Below, in pieces: positions 28,350 through 37,820 of a DNA stretch of 62,265 bases. The notes under the pieces are model-generated. The model was not told the DNA's origin, did not search any database, and worked only from the letters and a program-made list of their open reading frames with translations. The position numbers and the translations under genes are program-made. The stretch is from SAR202 cluster bacterium (GTDB lineage Bacteria > Chloroflexota > Dehalococcoidia > Lucifugimonadales > UBA3495). Each line of letters opens with the position of its first letter. Position 1 is the first letter of the stretch. The DNA lies in NCBI GenBank assembly GCA_013204585.1, contig JABMNL010000051.1, forward strand, positions 1 through 62,265. Direction: 5' to 3'.

Positions 28350-29246
28350 CTAGAATGTACCCGGTGGGTAATGCTCCAGCCACCAGCGGGCAATTTCATC
28401 ACGTCGGGCGAACCAAACATTGGGGAAATTCTTGGTGTAGCGCAAGAAACGCTCGACGGCCCTAGAGCGGGCAGGGCGTCCGGCGATGCGGCAGTGCAGC
28501 CCCACCGACATCATCTTCGGGTGGTCAACTCCTTCTTCATACAAACAATCAAAGGTCTCTTTGAGGTACTCAAAGAAATCACTGATGCTCACCAGCCCAC
28601 CGCGCCAGAACCGGGCGTCATTAGTCTCCATGCTGTAGGGGACGACCAACCAGGGTTTTTCCCGTGCCTGAACGTAATAGGGCAGGTCGTCGTTCAAACC
28701 GGCGCTGTCGTAGAGGAATCCCCCTTCGTCCACCACCAAATCTCTGGTGTTTAGGCTGGGGCCGTAGCGGGTAAACCAACCCACCGGGCGCTCTCCAGTG
28801 GTGCGTTCCAAAGATGCCACGGTCTTGGCGATTGCCTCACGCTCGGCCTCGATGTCTTTCAGGTGATATTCCTCCCAACGGTAGCCATGGCCGCATACTT
28901 CGTGACCCTCGGCGGTAATTGCGCGCGCGACTTCCGGGTTGCGCTCCAGGGCCAGAGCGCAGGAGAAGAAGGTAGTTTTAACCCCATGGCGTTGAAACAT
29001 GTCCAGTAACCGCCAGACACCAACCCGGCTGCCGTATTCGAAGAACGACTCGTTGTTCAGGTCCCGGTCTTCGGGTGGAACCGGCGACGGAACTTCACCG
29101 TTGGTCTCGTGATGGGAGTCGCCGTCTAGGGTTGAGTACTCGGCGCCCTCTTCGTAATTTACGACCAGCGACACGGCAATTCGCGCGCCGCCGGGCCACT
29201 CTATCTGGGGAACATTCTTGCCGTAACCAATCAGGTCACGCTGCAT
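28350..29246 (-). CDS. Polysaccharide deacetylase family protein (PuuE/allantoinase-like)
   Basis: A 298-residue NodB-fold carbohydrate-esterase-4-type protein. The N-terminal WPGGARIAVSLVVNYEEGAE, RVGVWRLLDMFQRHGVKTTFFSC and EVCGHGYRWEEYH segments resemble the putative urate-catabolism/allantoinase (PuuE) branch rather than chitin deacetylases. It is metal-dependent amide hydrolase-like; the substrate is not certain. No signal peptide is seen, so it is probably cytoplasmic. It is divergent from the S9 peptidase gene. Confidence 0.88.
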   Translation of the reverse strand: MQRDLIGYGKNVPQIEWPGGARIAVSLVVNYEEGAEYSTLDGDSHHETNGEVPSPVPPEDRDLNNESFFEYGSRVGVWRLLDMFQRHGVKTTFFSCALALERNPEVARAITAEGHEVCGHGYRWEEYHLKDIEAEREAIAKTVASLERTTGERPVGWFTRYGPSLNTRDLVVDEGGFLYDSAGLNDDLPYYVQAREKPWLVVPYSMETNDARFWRGGLVSISDFFEYLKETFDCLYEEGVDHPKMMSVGLHCRIAGRPARSRAVERFLRYTKNFPNVWFARRDEIARWWLEHYPPGTF

Positions 29247-29390
29247 GGGGAAACCTCCTGTCTTCGCCTGTCCGGTCTTTCCGATGCCGAAAGAGAAGGG
29301 CCATCATATATCCCATCATATATCCCTCCTCAGGGCCGCCCCTATAATAGACCCGGTCACGCTTTAACCCAATCTACCGTAAGGTGCGCC

Positions 29391-31340
29391 ATGACTAGCC
29401 CAATCACACCAGACTTGGTTTACCATCTCAAAACGACATCTGACCCAACATTGTCCCCGGACGGAAAGTTGATGGCTTACACACTAGGTTGGGTAGACGC
29501 CGAAAAACTAGAAAGCCGCTCCCGCATATTGTTGATGGACTTGGGGAACGGCGAAAGCAAAGAGTTCACTAAGGGGGAGAAGGATTCGGCCCCCAAATTT
29601 TCTCCCAACGGTCACCAACTAGCGTTCTTGCGTTCGGACAGCGACAGTCACGCCCAGGTTTGGGTTGCGGGAGTAGATGGTGGCGAAGCGCGACAGTTAA
29701 CCCAGATGCACAAAGGGGTGTTCGATTACGCCTGGTCGCCCGACGGACTGAAGATGGCCGTCTGTGCCGATATTGATTCGGAGACCCCGGACAATCAAGT
29801 TGGGCCAGAAGGCGTGCCCCAGGTTACGGTGGTCAATCGGGTGCGATACCGATACGACACGATTGGGTGGCGAGGAGACTCCCACTACCACCTGTTTGTG
29901 GTGGATTTAGAAAGCGGAGAATCCAAACAGATTACGGACGGTGATTGGGACGACACGGCCCCGGTCTGGTCGCCTGACGGTTCTCAAATCGCATTCATGT
30001 CGGGCCGCCGCGACGACCGGGACTTTCTTGCTTTGAGCGAAGTATACGTAGTGTCGGCGAGCGGCGGGGAAGCAAAATTGCTCTCTGAGGGGATCTTTAG
30101 CGTTGGGGCGCTAACCTGGTCGCCAGACGGACGGCAATTGGCAGTAGTAGGGTCGGACGCGCCCGAAGGCATGGTGCTCTGGCAGGGGTGGTTGTATATC
30201 TTGGAGGAAGGGAAAGAACCTCGCAAGTTGACCGACGACACCGTCAAGCCTTACCTGGGATTTCCGTCGGTGATGCGGCCCGCCACGCTGCGCTGGACGG
30301 ACGCAGGCCAGATACTTTATTTGGGTGAGCGCAAAGGTGAGTCATTCCTGATTCAGACTCCCTCGGTTAGCGGGCCAAGTAAAACCCTTTGGGGCGGTTC
30401 ATGTCTTTCAACCGGACTCTCGTTTGACCGTCAACCAACCAAGGCGGTGGTGACCGCGTCGTTCCCAGACTCTGCCGTTGACCTCTACCAGATTGACTTG
30501 GCCGCTGGCCAGTCCCAGCGATTGTCAGACCACAACGGCCCCTACATAAAAGAGCACCCCGCAGGACGGCTGGAGAAGTTTGCGATTCAACGCGCGGGAT
30601 TTGAGATTGAGTGTCGGTTGTTGTTTCCGCCGGAGTTTGACGCCGCTAAGACCTACCCGCTGGTGCTGGATATCCACGGCGGTCCCAACGGGGCTTTTTA
30701 TGACTCCTTCGTCCCCGCCCAACAGGTGTTGGCCACGGCGGGCTACCTGGTCTTGGCGGTCAACCCCCGGGGTTCGTCCACCTACGGCACCGACTTCATG
30801 ATGGCGGTGCTAGGAGACTGGGGCGGCGAGGACTACCAGGACTTGATGGCAGCAGTGGATGAGGTGTGCCAACGTCCTTACGTAGATCAAGAACGCCTGG
30901 GTGTCCACGGCTACAGCTACGGTGGTTACATGACCAGTTGGACGGTTGGGCACACCAGCCGGTTCAAGGCCGCCGTGGTGGGAGCGCCCTGCACCAACCT
31001 CCACAGCATGTACGGCACATCGGACATTGGCATTAGCTTCGGCGAGGCGCAGTGGGGCGGGAACATAGCTGATGCGGCGGACAGAATGTTGGAGCGTTCG
31101 CCCATTACCTATGCCGCCAACGTGGATACACCAGTGCTACTTCTCCACGGCGATGCAGACGCACGGTGTCCGATAAGTCAGAGCGAGGAGTACTTCACGG
31201 CGTTGAAGCGGCTGGGCAAGGAAGTGGAGTTCGTCCGGTTTCCTGGATGCTCCCACCTATTCCCCAGAATGGGCCACCCCAAGATGCGGGAGGAGTACCT
31301 AACACGCACGCTGGGCTGGTTCAACCGTCTTCTGACGTAG
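29391..31340 (+). CDS. S9 family prolyl-oligopeptidase-type serine peptidase
   Basis: A 649-residue acylaminoacyl-peptidase-like enzyme. The N-terminal beta-propeller shows repeated SPDG/SPNG blades (KFSPNGHQLAFLRSD, WSPDGLKMAV, WSPDGSQIAFMSG, WSPDGRQLAVVG). The C-terminal hydrolase domain has DIHGGPNGAFYD, the nucleophile elbow HGYSYGGYM, the Asp in LLHGDADARCP and the His in PGCSHLF. No signal peptide is visible, so the enzyme is probably cytoplasmic and acts on short peptides. It is convergent with the decayed sensor-kinase gene. Confidence 0.94.
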   Translation: MTSPITPDLVYHLKTTSDPTLSPDGKLMAYTLGWVDAEKLESRSRILLMDLGNGESKEFTKGEKDSAPKFSPNGHQLAFLRSDSDSHAQVWVAGVDGGEARQLTQMHKGVFDYAWSPDGLKMAVCADIDSETPDNQVGPEGVPQVTVVNRVRYRYDTIGWRGDSHYHLFVVDLESGESKQITDGDWDDTAPVWSPDGSQIAFMSGRRDDRDFLALSEVYVVSASGGEAKLLSEGIFSVGALTWSPDGRQLAVVGSDAPEGMVLWQGWLYILEEGKEPRKLTDDTVKPYLGFPSVMRPATLRWTDAGQILYLGERKGESFLIQTPSVSGPSKTLWGGSCLSTGLSFDRQPTKAVVTASFPDSAVDLYQIDLAAGQSQRLSDHNGPYIKEHPAGRLEKFAIQRAGFEIECRLLFPPEFDAAKTYPLVLDIHGGPNGAFYDSFVPAQQVLATAGYLVLAVNPRGSSTYGTDFMMAVLGDWGGEDYQDLMAAVDEVCQRPYVDQERLGVHGYSYGGYMTSWTVGHTSRFKAAVVGAPCTNLHSMYGTSDIGISFGEAQWGGNIADAADRMLERSPITYAANVDTPVLLLHGDADARCPISQSEEYFTALKRLGKEVEFVRFPGCSHLFPRMGHPKMREEYLTRTLGWFNRLLT

Positions 31341-31354
31341 CGCAGAGGCAAGAA

Positions 31355-34007
31355 TTAGTTAAGGGTGGGAAGTCTAGGGTCTGACTGATTACAGAGCACG
31401 TTCTCGTCATCCCGTGACCGGTTGGTGACTGCCATGACCAATTGCTCTAACTCACGAAAGTCGAACGGTTTTGACAAGACCGGTTTGGTCACATTGATAA
31501 GGAATTCCCTGGTGTCTGGGTTAACGGTGTCGCCGGTAATGAAAATAATCCGGTCCGCTAGCTCCGGCCTTGCCAGTTTGACCCTAAGAAAGAGTTCCTG
31601 CCCACTCATGCCAGGCATCCTCAAGTCCAACAAGATGCAGTCATATTCCAAGCTTTGCAGTTTGCGCCAGGCCTCTTCCCCGCCGTCCGCCAGGTCCACG
31701 TTAAAACGCCGGAGTTCCAACTGTTTAGCCAGAATTGTGCGCAAATCGGGTTCGTCGTCAACCACCAAGATATGATTGGTCGACCTACGGGCAGTGGCAG
31801 TGGCATCATGGGAATCATGGGGTAACAGCGGTATTACAGCAGCAGTCACCGGCAATTCCATGTGGAACATAGTGCCTGACCCTAGGGTGCTTTCCGCCCA
31901 GATTTTCCCTCCATGCTGGGAAATAATGCCCATGGAAACCCTAAGGCCTAATCCGGTGCCAAACCCGACTTCCTTGGTGGTTATGTTTTCGTCCAATAAC
32001 ATTTGAGAATATAGGACAATCGAGGTCAGAGGATTGTTAATCTCGTGCGCCACTCCGGCGGAGAGTTCGCCGATGGAAGCCATCCGCTCGGCTTCGGCCA
32101 GCCTGAGGTCCGCTTCTTTCCGTTCGGTTATGTCCTCGAAGAACCCGCCAAATCGGGATAGTTCCCCATTTTCGTGGCGCACAGGGAACCCTCGGTTGCC
32201 GATCCACCGTACCGAACCATAATTCTTGATAATCCGGAATTCTTCGTACAACTCTCCAGTTTCATATGCCCGCCCAATGGCATTATCCATGCGCTCTCGG
32301 TCGTCGGGATGAATCAAACTCATCCATGTCATCGGATCGTGATAGAAAGCGGTCAAAGGGACTCCCCAAATCTCTTCAATCGACGGACTTACGTACAGAA
32401 CATTGAACGGCTGTAAATCAGTCAGCCAGAACCCGCCCTGAATATTGTCCGCAATCTGGCAAAAGCGCGCTTCGTTCTCTTTAGCCTCGACAATTGCCCT
32501 ATCTTTCTCATTATTCAGATCGTAATTGGCCATGGCGCCACTAAGCATGGAACCCACCCGCTCGACCAAGGGTAGGTCTTCCCCAGTAAATAGACTGCCC
32601 TGCTTAGCCAGCACCATGACTCCGACCACTAACTCGCCGAATTTTAAGGGAACTCCAAGAATCGAATCGTAACCAGCGTCCCAGAACCACTGTAAATTAC
32701 GATAGTCGGCCGACTCGAATTCTGGGCTGCCCTTGTTCACAATCTCGCTAGCACCAGACTGAGCGACGATCCAGGTCAGGCTGCCTTGAGCTGGCTTTAC
32801 CGACGCCCCGACGAATGGTGTCAGAACATCACCGAACACGAATGGAGTACTGTACTCCTCCCGCCGCAGGTCAACGGAGTTTATGGATATCCGAGTAAAT
32901 TGGATTAGTCTGCTCAGCTCATTGGCAAATCTAGAAAATACATCGGCTATTCCAAGCGGCGAGCTAACGATTCTCCCGATATTTGCTTCAACCCCGCGCT
33001 CTAAATTCAAGTTGAGCAATGTCCGCTCCATGCGCCGACGCTCAGTCACGTTCCGCCCAACCACTATCAAGCCCATGACTCTTTTATCGGCGTCCACAAC
33101 CGGATTAGTAGACAGACTGACGTCAATCTGTTCTCCAGATTGGTCAATTTTAGTAATTTCCCCGCTCCAGCCGCCATCCAAAGCCTGCAAAAATATTCCA
33201 GGAGAAGCTTCAGTTTCTTCGTAATCTGGGTCCAGCAGGTCGGAAAATTGCGTTGCCGCCTCGTTGACCGGCTCTCCGGTCATTTCCCGGGCCGCTCTGT
33301 TCATGTACTCGAGGTTCCCATCAGAATCGACCAATGCAATGGCATCGTCGGTAAATTCCAGCGCTTGGGCTAACCGGGCGTTTTTTCATCGCCCAATATT
33401 CGTTTTTCTTGAAGGCTGGCATTTCCATCAAGACGCCCAGTGTACTGGTGATTGCGGTCATGAGCTGGATTGTTTCTGAACAGAAATTATTTGTGGCGCG
33501 GGAAGACAGTCCCAACACTCCCACAACCTTGCTACCAGCCTGAACAGGACAATTCAGCAAGGAGAGAGACAGCGGTGAGTAGTAGTCTGGAAGTGGGTTT
33601 TTGAGCTTACTGGAGTCTCCGATTACCACAGCCACCCCATCCCTGACCGCACGGGCATTGGGACAATCGGCGTTCGACAGAGGCAGATTGAAATCCGACT
33701 TAGCCATAGCAGAGCTTTCTGTCGGAGCGTATGAGGCAATGAGACGGAGGCTAGTGCCCGATTAGTCAATCGTACGCAGACCAGCCATATCTGCATTGGC
33801 AGTGTGGGCCAACACCTCTAGCATTAGCGCGCATTTTCGATTGAATTCGATAGGACGCGCAAGTACCGCAGCTATCTCGACTAAAGCGTCGCGCTCTTGC
33901 CGCCAATGTCGGCCAGTATCTGTTTGAGAAAACCACGCACGACTCGGCCCACTCATTCTGAGGGGCAGAAACATCCGACGGATCTTTTTTATATTAAAAA
34001 TGTCCAC
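31355..34007 (-). pseudogene. decayed multi-domain sensor histidine kinase with receiver
   Basis: The domain order when repaired is GAF, PAS, GAF, PAS, His-phosphotransfer box and C-terminal receiver (LVVDDEP, LLDLRMPGMSG, TKPVLSKPFD). Three lesions are visible. An in-frame TAA at 33762-33764 lies inside the first GAF domain. An extra base in the A6 tract (plus-strand T6 at 33381-33386) forces a +1 shift between the GAF and PAS domains. In the kinase core, AHEINNPLTSIVLYSQMLL is joined directly to TKEVGFGTGLGLRVSMG, so the second dimerisation helix, N-box and F-box are missing. The longest intact frame, 31355-33334, could still make PAS-GAF-PAS-receiver protein but not an active kinase. Confidence 0.85.
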
Positions 34008-34158
34008 CGTTCCTGAACATTACAAAAGCATGGAATTAAGTACAATTCCTGATTAATCGAGGCCATACCTTACCACTTTAGAACCGTACACTATCGCTGA
34101 AATGTGCGCACCATATTGTAGCCATGTATTAATTACGTAAGAGATTAGCGGCCATGGC

Positions 34159-35484
34159 TCAGGGCTTATTAGGATCCTTGGCCCAAGCGTCTCCCCAGGG
34201 GACATCGGCAAGATTTCTCGTCCGGCGAACTTCGTTGATGGTCAATACACCGCGGTCTAGGAGCTGGACTTCGCGAGTAACGCGGGTGGACTCGTCCTCG
34301 TTCAAGGCTTCGATGGCAGTTAGATCAAATTCCATTTTCAGGTCACCATAGCCCAACGACGGGAACAGGTTCCTTGTCACCTGGTCGGCCAAAAACCTCA
34401 TCTCCGGAATCATGGTGTTGCGCCAGAAGAACCGGTCGGCGGCGTTCACGTTGGAAAATGTAGCCCGCTCTAAGTCCGACAACAGGGGCTTTGGGACACC
34501 GTAGGTACGGCTGACCTCTTCTAATGTCCAACGTAGACCTTGGATAAAATCCATTTCCCGGTGGCTGATTCCCAAAGTCTTTATATCGCGGACAAAGCTT
34601 GCCACGGCAGGCCGGTGCGCCTGGCTGGGCCCTCGAAATCTAGCCTCCCAGCGACGGTAGAACTCCTCAATCTCGTTATCGGTCATGGTCTCATTGGTCA
34701 GCAGAACGAAATCGGGCTGGGCCGAGTTACGCAGAAAGTTTCGGTTGAAACGCAGACTGTCTTTGCCCATATCGGCCGCCATGCGCACCGGGGCGATGGG
34801 CGACAGCCCGGCATACTCCTCCAACGGATTGAAGTAGCGGAACCACACAATCTCGTCGGGCGTGTAGGCTACTTGTCCGTTGCGTCCGTTGTAGACAAAC
34901 CCGCGAATGTACTGACGCCGGTCCGGGACAATGGTCATGCGGTCGGGCCGCAGCGGCCAAATCTCCGGTTGCCCGTGCTCATTACGCTCAACAGCCCAGA
35001 ATGCAGACCCCCACAAGTTCAAATAAATCTCGGTGGCGCGCCAAAGCTCGCTGCTGGTGTACCAATTGTTGATGCGCTCCAACAGCCGTTGGGCAGGGTG
35101 GTCCGGCCCCACCGGAACGCGGCCACCCGAGGAAGTAGTCCGATAAACAACGGCCGGAGCACGGCTAAGGGCATCGGCCCGTAACCGGATGGCAGCGTAA
35201 ACCGGAACAGACGTGGCAAAATACTCGCCGTATTCAGTGCGCGCCCATCCGTTGCTCAGCCCAGTGAAGCCAGGAAACCCATCCACATCTGCGGCTGCGG
35301 CCCGGTTGGCACGCTGCACCGTCGGCGACGCTGGGGGCAATCCGGCATGGGTGCCTGGGAGCAGGCGAAGGGTTCTCTCCTTAATTTTGGCACCCGAATC
35401 TTTCAGCGAGCCGTAAGCCTGGGCCGCCCGGTAGCCCAACGGAGTCAGACCGGCCAGCAATGGGGACTGCTGTCTTTCTTTCAT
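34159..35484 (-). CDS. Phage portal protein (HK97-type)
   Basis: A 441-residue portal that forms the dodecameric DNA-entry ring at one capsid vertex. Recognisable parts: IRLRADALSRAPAVVYR, a clip/stem region, the crown-side FNRNFLRNSAQPDFVLL, SRTYGVPKPLLSD and the C-terminal EVRRTRNLADVPWGD. The ATG at 35484 overlaps the terminase stop as ATGA, giving translational coupling; a GTG two codons earlier is an alternative. The stop is TGA, unlike host genes in the window. It is the last gene of the minus-strand phage block; protease and capsid, which normally follow, are at 53.3 kb on the other strand. Confidence 0.93.
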   Translation of the reverse strand: MKERQQSPLLAGLTPLGYRAAQAYGSLKDSGAKIKERTLRLLPGTHAGLPPASPTVQRANRAAAADVDGFPGFTGLSNGWARTEYGEYFATSVPVYAAIRLRADALSRAPAVVYRTTSSGGRVPVGPDHPAQRLLERINNWYTSSELWRATEIYLNLWGSAFWAVERNEHGQPEIWPLRPDRMTIVPDRRQYIRGFVYNGRNGQVAYTPDEIVWFRYFNPLEEYAGLSPIAPVRMAADMGKDSLRFNRNFLRNSAQPDFVLLTNETMTDNEIEEFYRRWEARFRGPSQAHRPAVASFVRDIKTLGISHREMDFIQGLRWTLEEVSRTYGVPKPLLSDLERATFSNVNAADRFFWRNTMIPEMRFLADQVTRNLFPSLGYGDLKMEFDLTAIEALNEDESTRVTREVQLLDRGVLTINEVRRTRNLADVPWGDAWAKDPNKP

Positions 35485-36839
35485 GTCCACAACCTCGTCT
35501 TGTTGGTCGGTTCTAAGAATGCCAACATCAGTGCATCGGCTTTATCTGGCGAAGGCAGACCCCGCTGACGCATGGATTCTTTACTTTCCATTAACACCCT
35601 TCCCTGACTGTCGTAGCTGTAGCGCAGGGCCGTGAGTTCTCCCATCAACTGGTGGTCGTTGGGGATGGCAATCTGCCCCGACGCGAATAGCTCTCTGAGC
35701 CGCCAGTAGCCTTCCGCCCGCACGTTGGCGAACAGGCTGTCTTGTTTGGCACGGCGGGCCACGTTAATTCCACTTATGGGGAAACCCTGTTCTTTCAACC
35801 GGTCAACCACGCCCGCTCCCACCCCAATCTCATCCACACAAACCCTTTCTGGGCAGGTCTCCCGTATGGCTGCCGCCACCCAGCCAGCCAATTGCATGGT
35901 GTCCATGTCCCGAAAGGTACGAATTTCCAGCACTCGACTGCCCACTCGGCGGAGAATCACGCTCCGGTCCGAGCCGAAACGGGCCACGTCCACGGCCAAG
36001 ACCACTTGGTTTTCACTTCGGTCTGGTCCGTCTGGGTCTTCGACCTGGTCCGATGCCCAGCGACGGGCCGCTTCTTCAACGTCGCTCAGGCTGATTAGAG
36101 TGTCTTCCGCCTGGTCGGGGAACTCGCCCAGCACCCTGGCACGGAAGATGGGGTTATCCTCGCCCCAAGTTTCTCGGCGTTCTTCCACCCATTTGGCTGA
36201 TGTAAGCCCAGGGAACACCGTCTTCTCTGCCAAAACGTTGGGACTGTCTAGGGCTGAGATAGTGATGTTGTGATAGAGGTGCCGCTCTTCGTAAAAAGCC
36301 CTGCGGAACGCGCCGGTTACGGTTGTGGGATTGCCGATGAGCAACAGCAAGGGGTCGGCGGAGGTCATCACCGCCTCAATGGCCTCGTAAATTTCGTCGC
36401 TGACGCCCTCTGCCTCGTCGACCACAATGAACATATTGGGACTGTGGAACCCCTGGAACTGGTCGGCATTCTCGGCAGACAAGCCCATGGCGTAGCGTTC
36501 GTCGGCCAGCTCCCACCTGGTGTCCAGCATCTTGCCGCCCAACAGTTCAGCGTTGGGACGGTACAAGCGATGGATTTGTCTCCAGAGCACATGGCGGACC
36601 TGCCGAAAGGTAGGAGCAGTGCTAAGGGCGATGGCGGCGTCCTGGTGGGTGTGCAAGAACCAAAGCAGGGCCACGGCGGCACAGAAACCTTTGCCCAGGC
36701 CGTTGCCAGATTTCACCGCTACTCGGCGGTGTTCAATCAGTGAGGATAGAACCTCTTCCTGTTTTTTCCAAAGCTTCACCCCCAAGACATCTGAGGCGAA
36801 CTCCAACGGTGTCAGGGCAATGCCCGACGGTTCCGGCAT
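35481..36839 (-). CDS. Phage terminase large subunit
   Basis: A 452-residue DNA-packaging motor. ATPase domain: Walker A SGNGLGKG at about residues 44-51, Walker B MFIVVDEAEG, and the coupling motif LLLLIGNPT. RNase H-like nuclease domain: LAVDVARFGSD, VCVDEIGVGAG and SPDKADALML carry the three acidic residues. All key residues are present, so it could be functional. No small terminase gene is recognisable; the upstream zinc-ribbon gene occupies its usual place. The stop is TGA and overlaps the portal ATG. Confidence 0.95.
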   Translation of the reverse strand: MPEPSGIALTPLEFASDVLGVKLWKKQEEVLSSLIEHRRVAVKSGNGLGKGFCAAVALLWFLHTHQDAAIALSTAPTFRQVRHVLWRQIHRLYRPNAELLGGKMLDTRWELADERYAMGLSAENADQFQGFHSPNMFIVVDEAEGVSDEIYEAIEAVMTSADPLLLLIGNPTTVTGAFRRAFYEERHLYHNITISALDSPNVLAEKTVFPGLTSAKWVEERRETWGEDNPIFRARVLGEFPDQAEDTLISLSDVEEAARRWASDQVEDPDGPDRSENQVVLAVDVARFGSDRSVILRRVGSRVLEIRTFRDMDTMQLAGWVAAAIRETCPERVCVDEIGVGAGVVDRLKEQGFPISGINVARRAKQDSLFANVRAEGYWRLRELFASGQIAIPNDHQLMGELTALRYSYDSQGRVLMESKESMRQRGLPSPDKADALMLAFLEPTNKTRLWT

Positions 36840-36844
36840 CCGGC

Positions 36845-37036
36845 CTAGCCCTGCGCCGGATAGCCGGACTCAACGGCGGTGATCCGAGGCCCTATCACTT
36901 GTCTAGGGCTGGGCTGGGGTTCAGTACGCGGGCTGAATAGATAGCCACAATCCCCACACCGGAACACGTCGTTATCTTCTTGTTGCTTCTTTTCCAAAGG
37001 AATCAGTCGGAGAGACTGACAGCGTCGGCAATTCAA
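36845..37036 (-). CDS. Small zinc-ribbon protein of the phage block
   Basis: A 63-residue protein with cysteine pairs CRRC (residues 3-6) and CGDC (about 27-30) in a zinc-ribbon arrangement, then a proline-rich tail. The start is TTG, supported by GAGGTG about 8 nt upstream. It ends 5 nt before the terminase ATG, so it is part of the packaging operon. A DNA-binding or terminase-accessory role is only a guess. Confidence 0.7.
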   Translation of the reverse strand: MNCRRCQSLRLIPLEKKQQEDNDVFRCGDCGYLFSPRTEPQPSPRQVIGPRITAVESGYPAQG

Positions 37037-37061
37037 AGTGTGTCACCTCAAGCAATTAGGC

Positions 37062-37099
37062 AAAATAAAAAGGACGAACCCTTATTAGAGGGTCCGTCC
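37062..37099 (-). terminator. intrinsic terminator between the 61-residue gene and the packaging operon
   Basis: On the minus strand the stem GGACGgACCCT/AGGGTtCGTCC is followed by TTTTTATTTT. It lies downstream of the 61-residue gene and just upstream of the zinc-ribbon/terminase/portal operon, so it either ends the first or regulates entry into the second. Confidence 0.8.
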
Positions 37100-37200
37100 C
37101 TGTTGGTAACACGCTATGTTTTTGCAATCCAAGGTGTCAACCGGTAGCCCGTCATTTCGAGACCACGGTTTAATCCACAGATTGCCGCCCTATGGGTGTT

Positions 37201-37386
37201 TTAACTGGGATTGTGCTTCTTCAAGACCTCAGCGACTCGAGGGTCGATGCTGCCCAAATCCACGCCGCCGTCGGCTCTTGCGATACCGAGGTGGGCATCC
37301 CGTTGGATTTCTTCCCATTCAGGCTCCAGTTCGAAATTGTCGCGAAGCTCGCTGAACGCCGCGTCAAGGGACTTTTTGTCAAACAT
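37201..37386 (-). CDS. Small hypothetical protein upstream of the packaging genes
   Basis: A 61-residue acidic helical protein (MFDKKSLDAAFSELRDNFELE...RVAEVLKKHNPS). An excellent AGGAGG box 7 nt before the ATG supports a real gene. The family is not recognised. Its position upstream of zinc ribbon-terminase-portal on the same strand suggests it belongs to the phage block. Confidence 0.6.
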   Translation of the reverse strand: MFDKKSLDAAFSELRDNFELEPEWEEIQRDAHLGIARADGGVDLGSIDPRVAEVLKKHNPS

Positions 37387-37574
37387 AATCTGTCCTCCTG
37401 TTACATATGGGCCGGAAGCTGACCAAACCCTTCGCTCAATCTTGGTTGGTCAGTTTTGAGGCTGTTTAGCCACGAACCGTACAAGCTGTAGCGAGGGCTA
37501 GTTTACAATTTTTTTTTACGCATGGCAAGTCTCAATAACGGGTTCGCTAGGCACGACATTGGGACATTTTCAAG

Positions 37575-37811
37575 CTACGGCCCGTCTTGGTCCAGCAGCC
37601 CGGCAGCAGCAGACCGGCGTTTGGCCTGTAATAGGTAGACAACGACCACAAAAACGGGCATGGCCAAGATAATCAGTCCCATCACCACAACTACCGTCCA
37701 GGGGCCGCCGGGGCCTAATAACTGGTCCAAACGTTCTTTAATCCAGTGGATTAGTTCCGGGTCTGCGGCTTCGCCGGAATGAGCGAATATGAAACTTAAG
37801 AACGAGGCCAT
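37575..37811 (-). CDS. Small single-pass membrane protein
   Basis: A 78-residue protein with one strongly hydrophobic segment (WTVVVVMGLIILAMPVFVVVV) at about residues 37-57, followed by a basic KRR and an acidic end. It begins 10 nt after the MFS transporter stop on the same strand and is probably co-transcribed with it. Function unknown; a transporter-associated small protein is a reasonable guess. Confidence 0.65.
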   Translation of the reverse strand: MASFLSFIFAHSGEAADPELIHWIKERLDQLLGPGGPWTVVVVMGLIILAMPVFVVVVYLLQAKRRSAAAGLLDQDGP

Positions 37812-37820
37812 GGTCGCCCG

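Noticed and set aside
33375..33392. Programmed -1 frameshift at the A6 tract in the sensor-kinase gene
   Set aside because: Restoring the frame needs a +1 (or -2) shift, so the AAAAAAC heptamer is not in the right phase; with two other lesions in the gene, decay is simpler.
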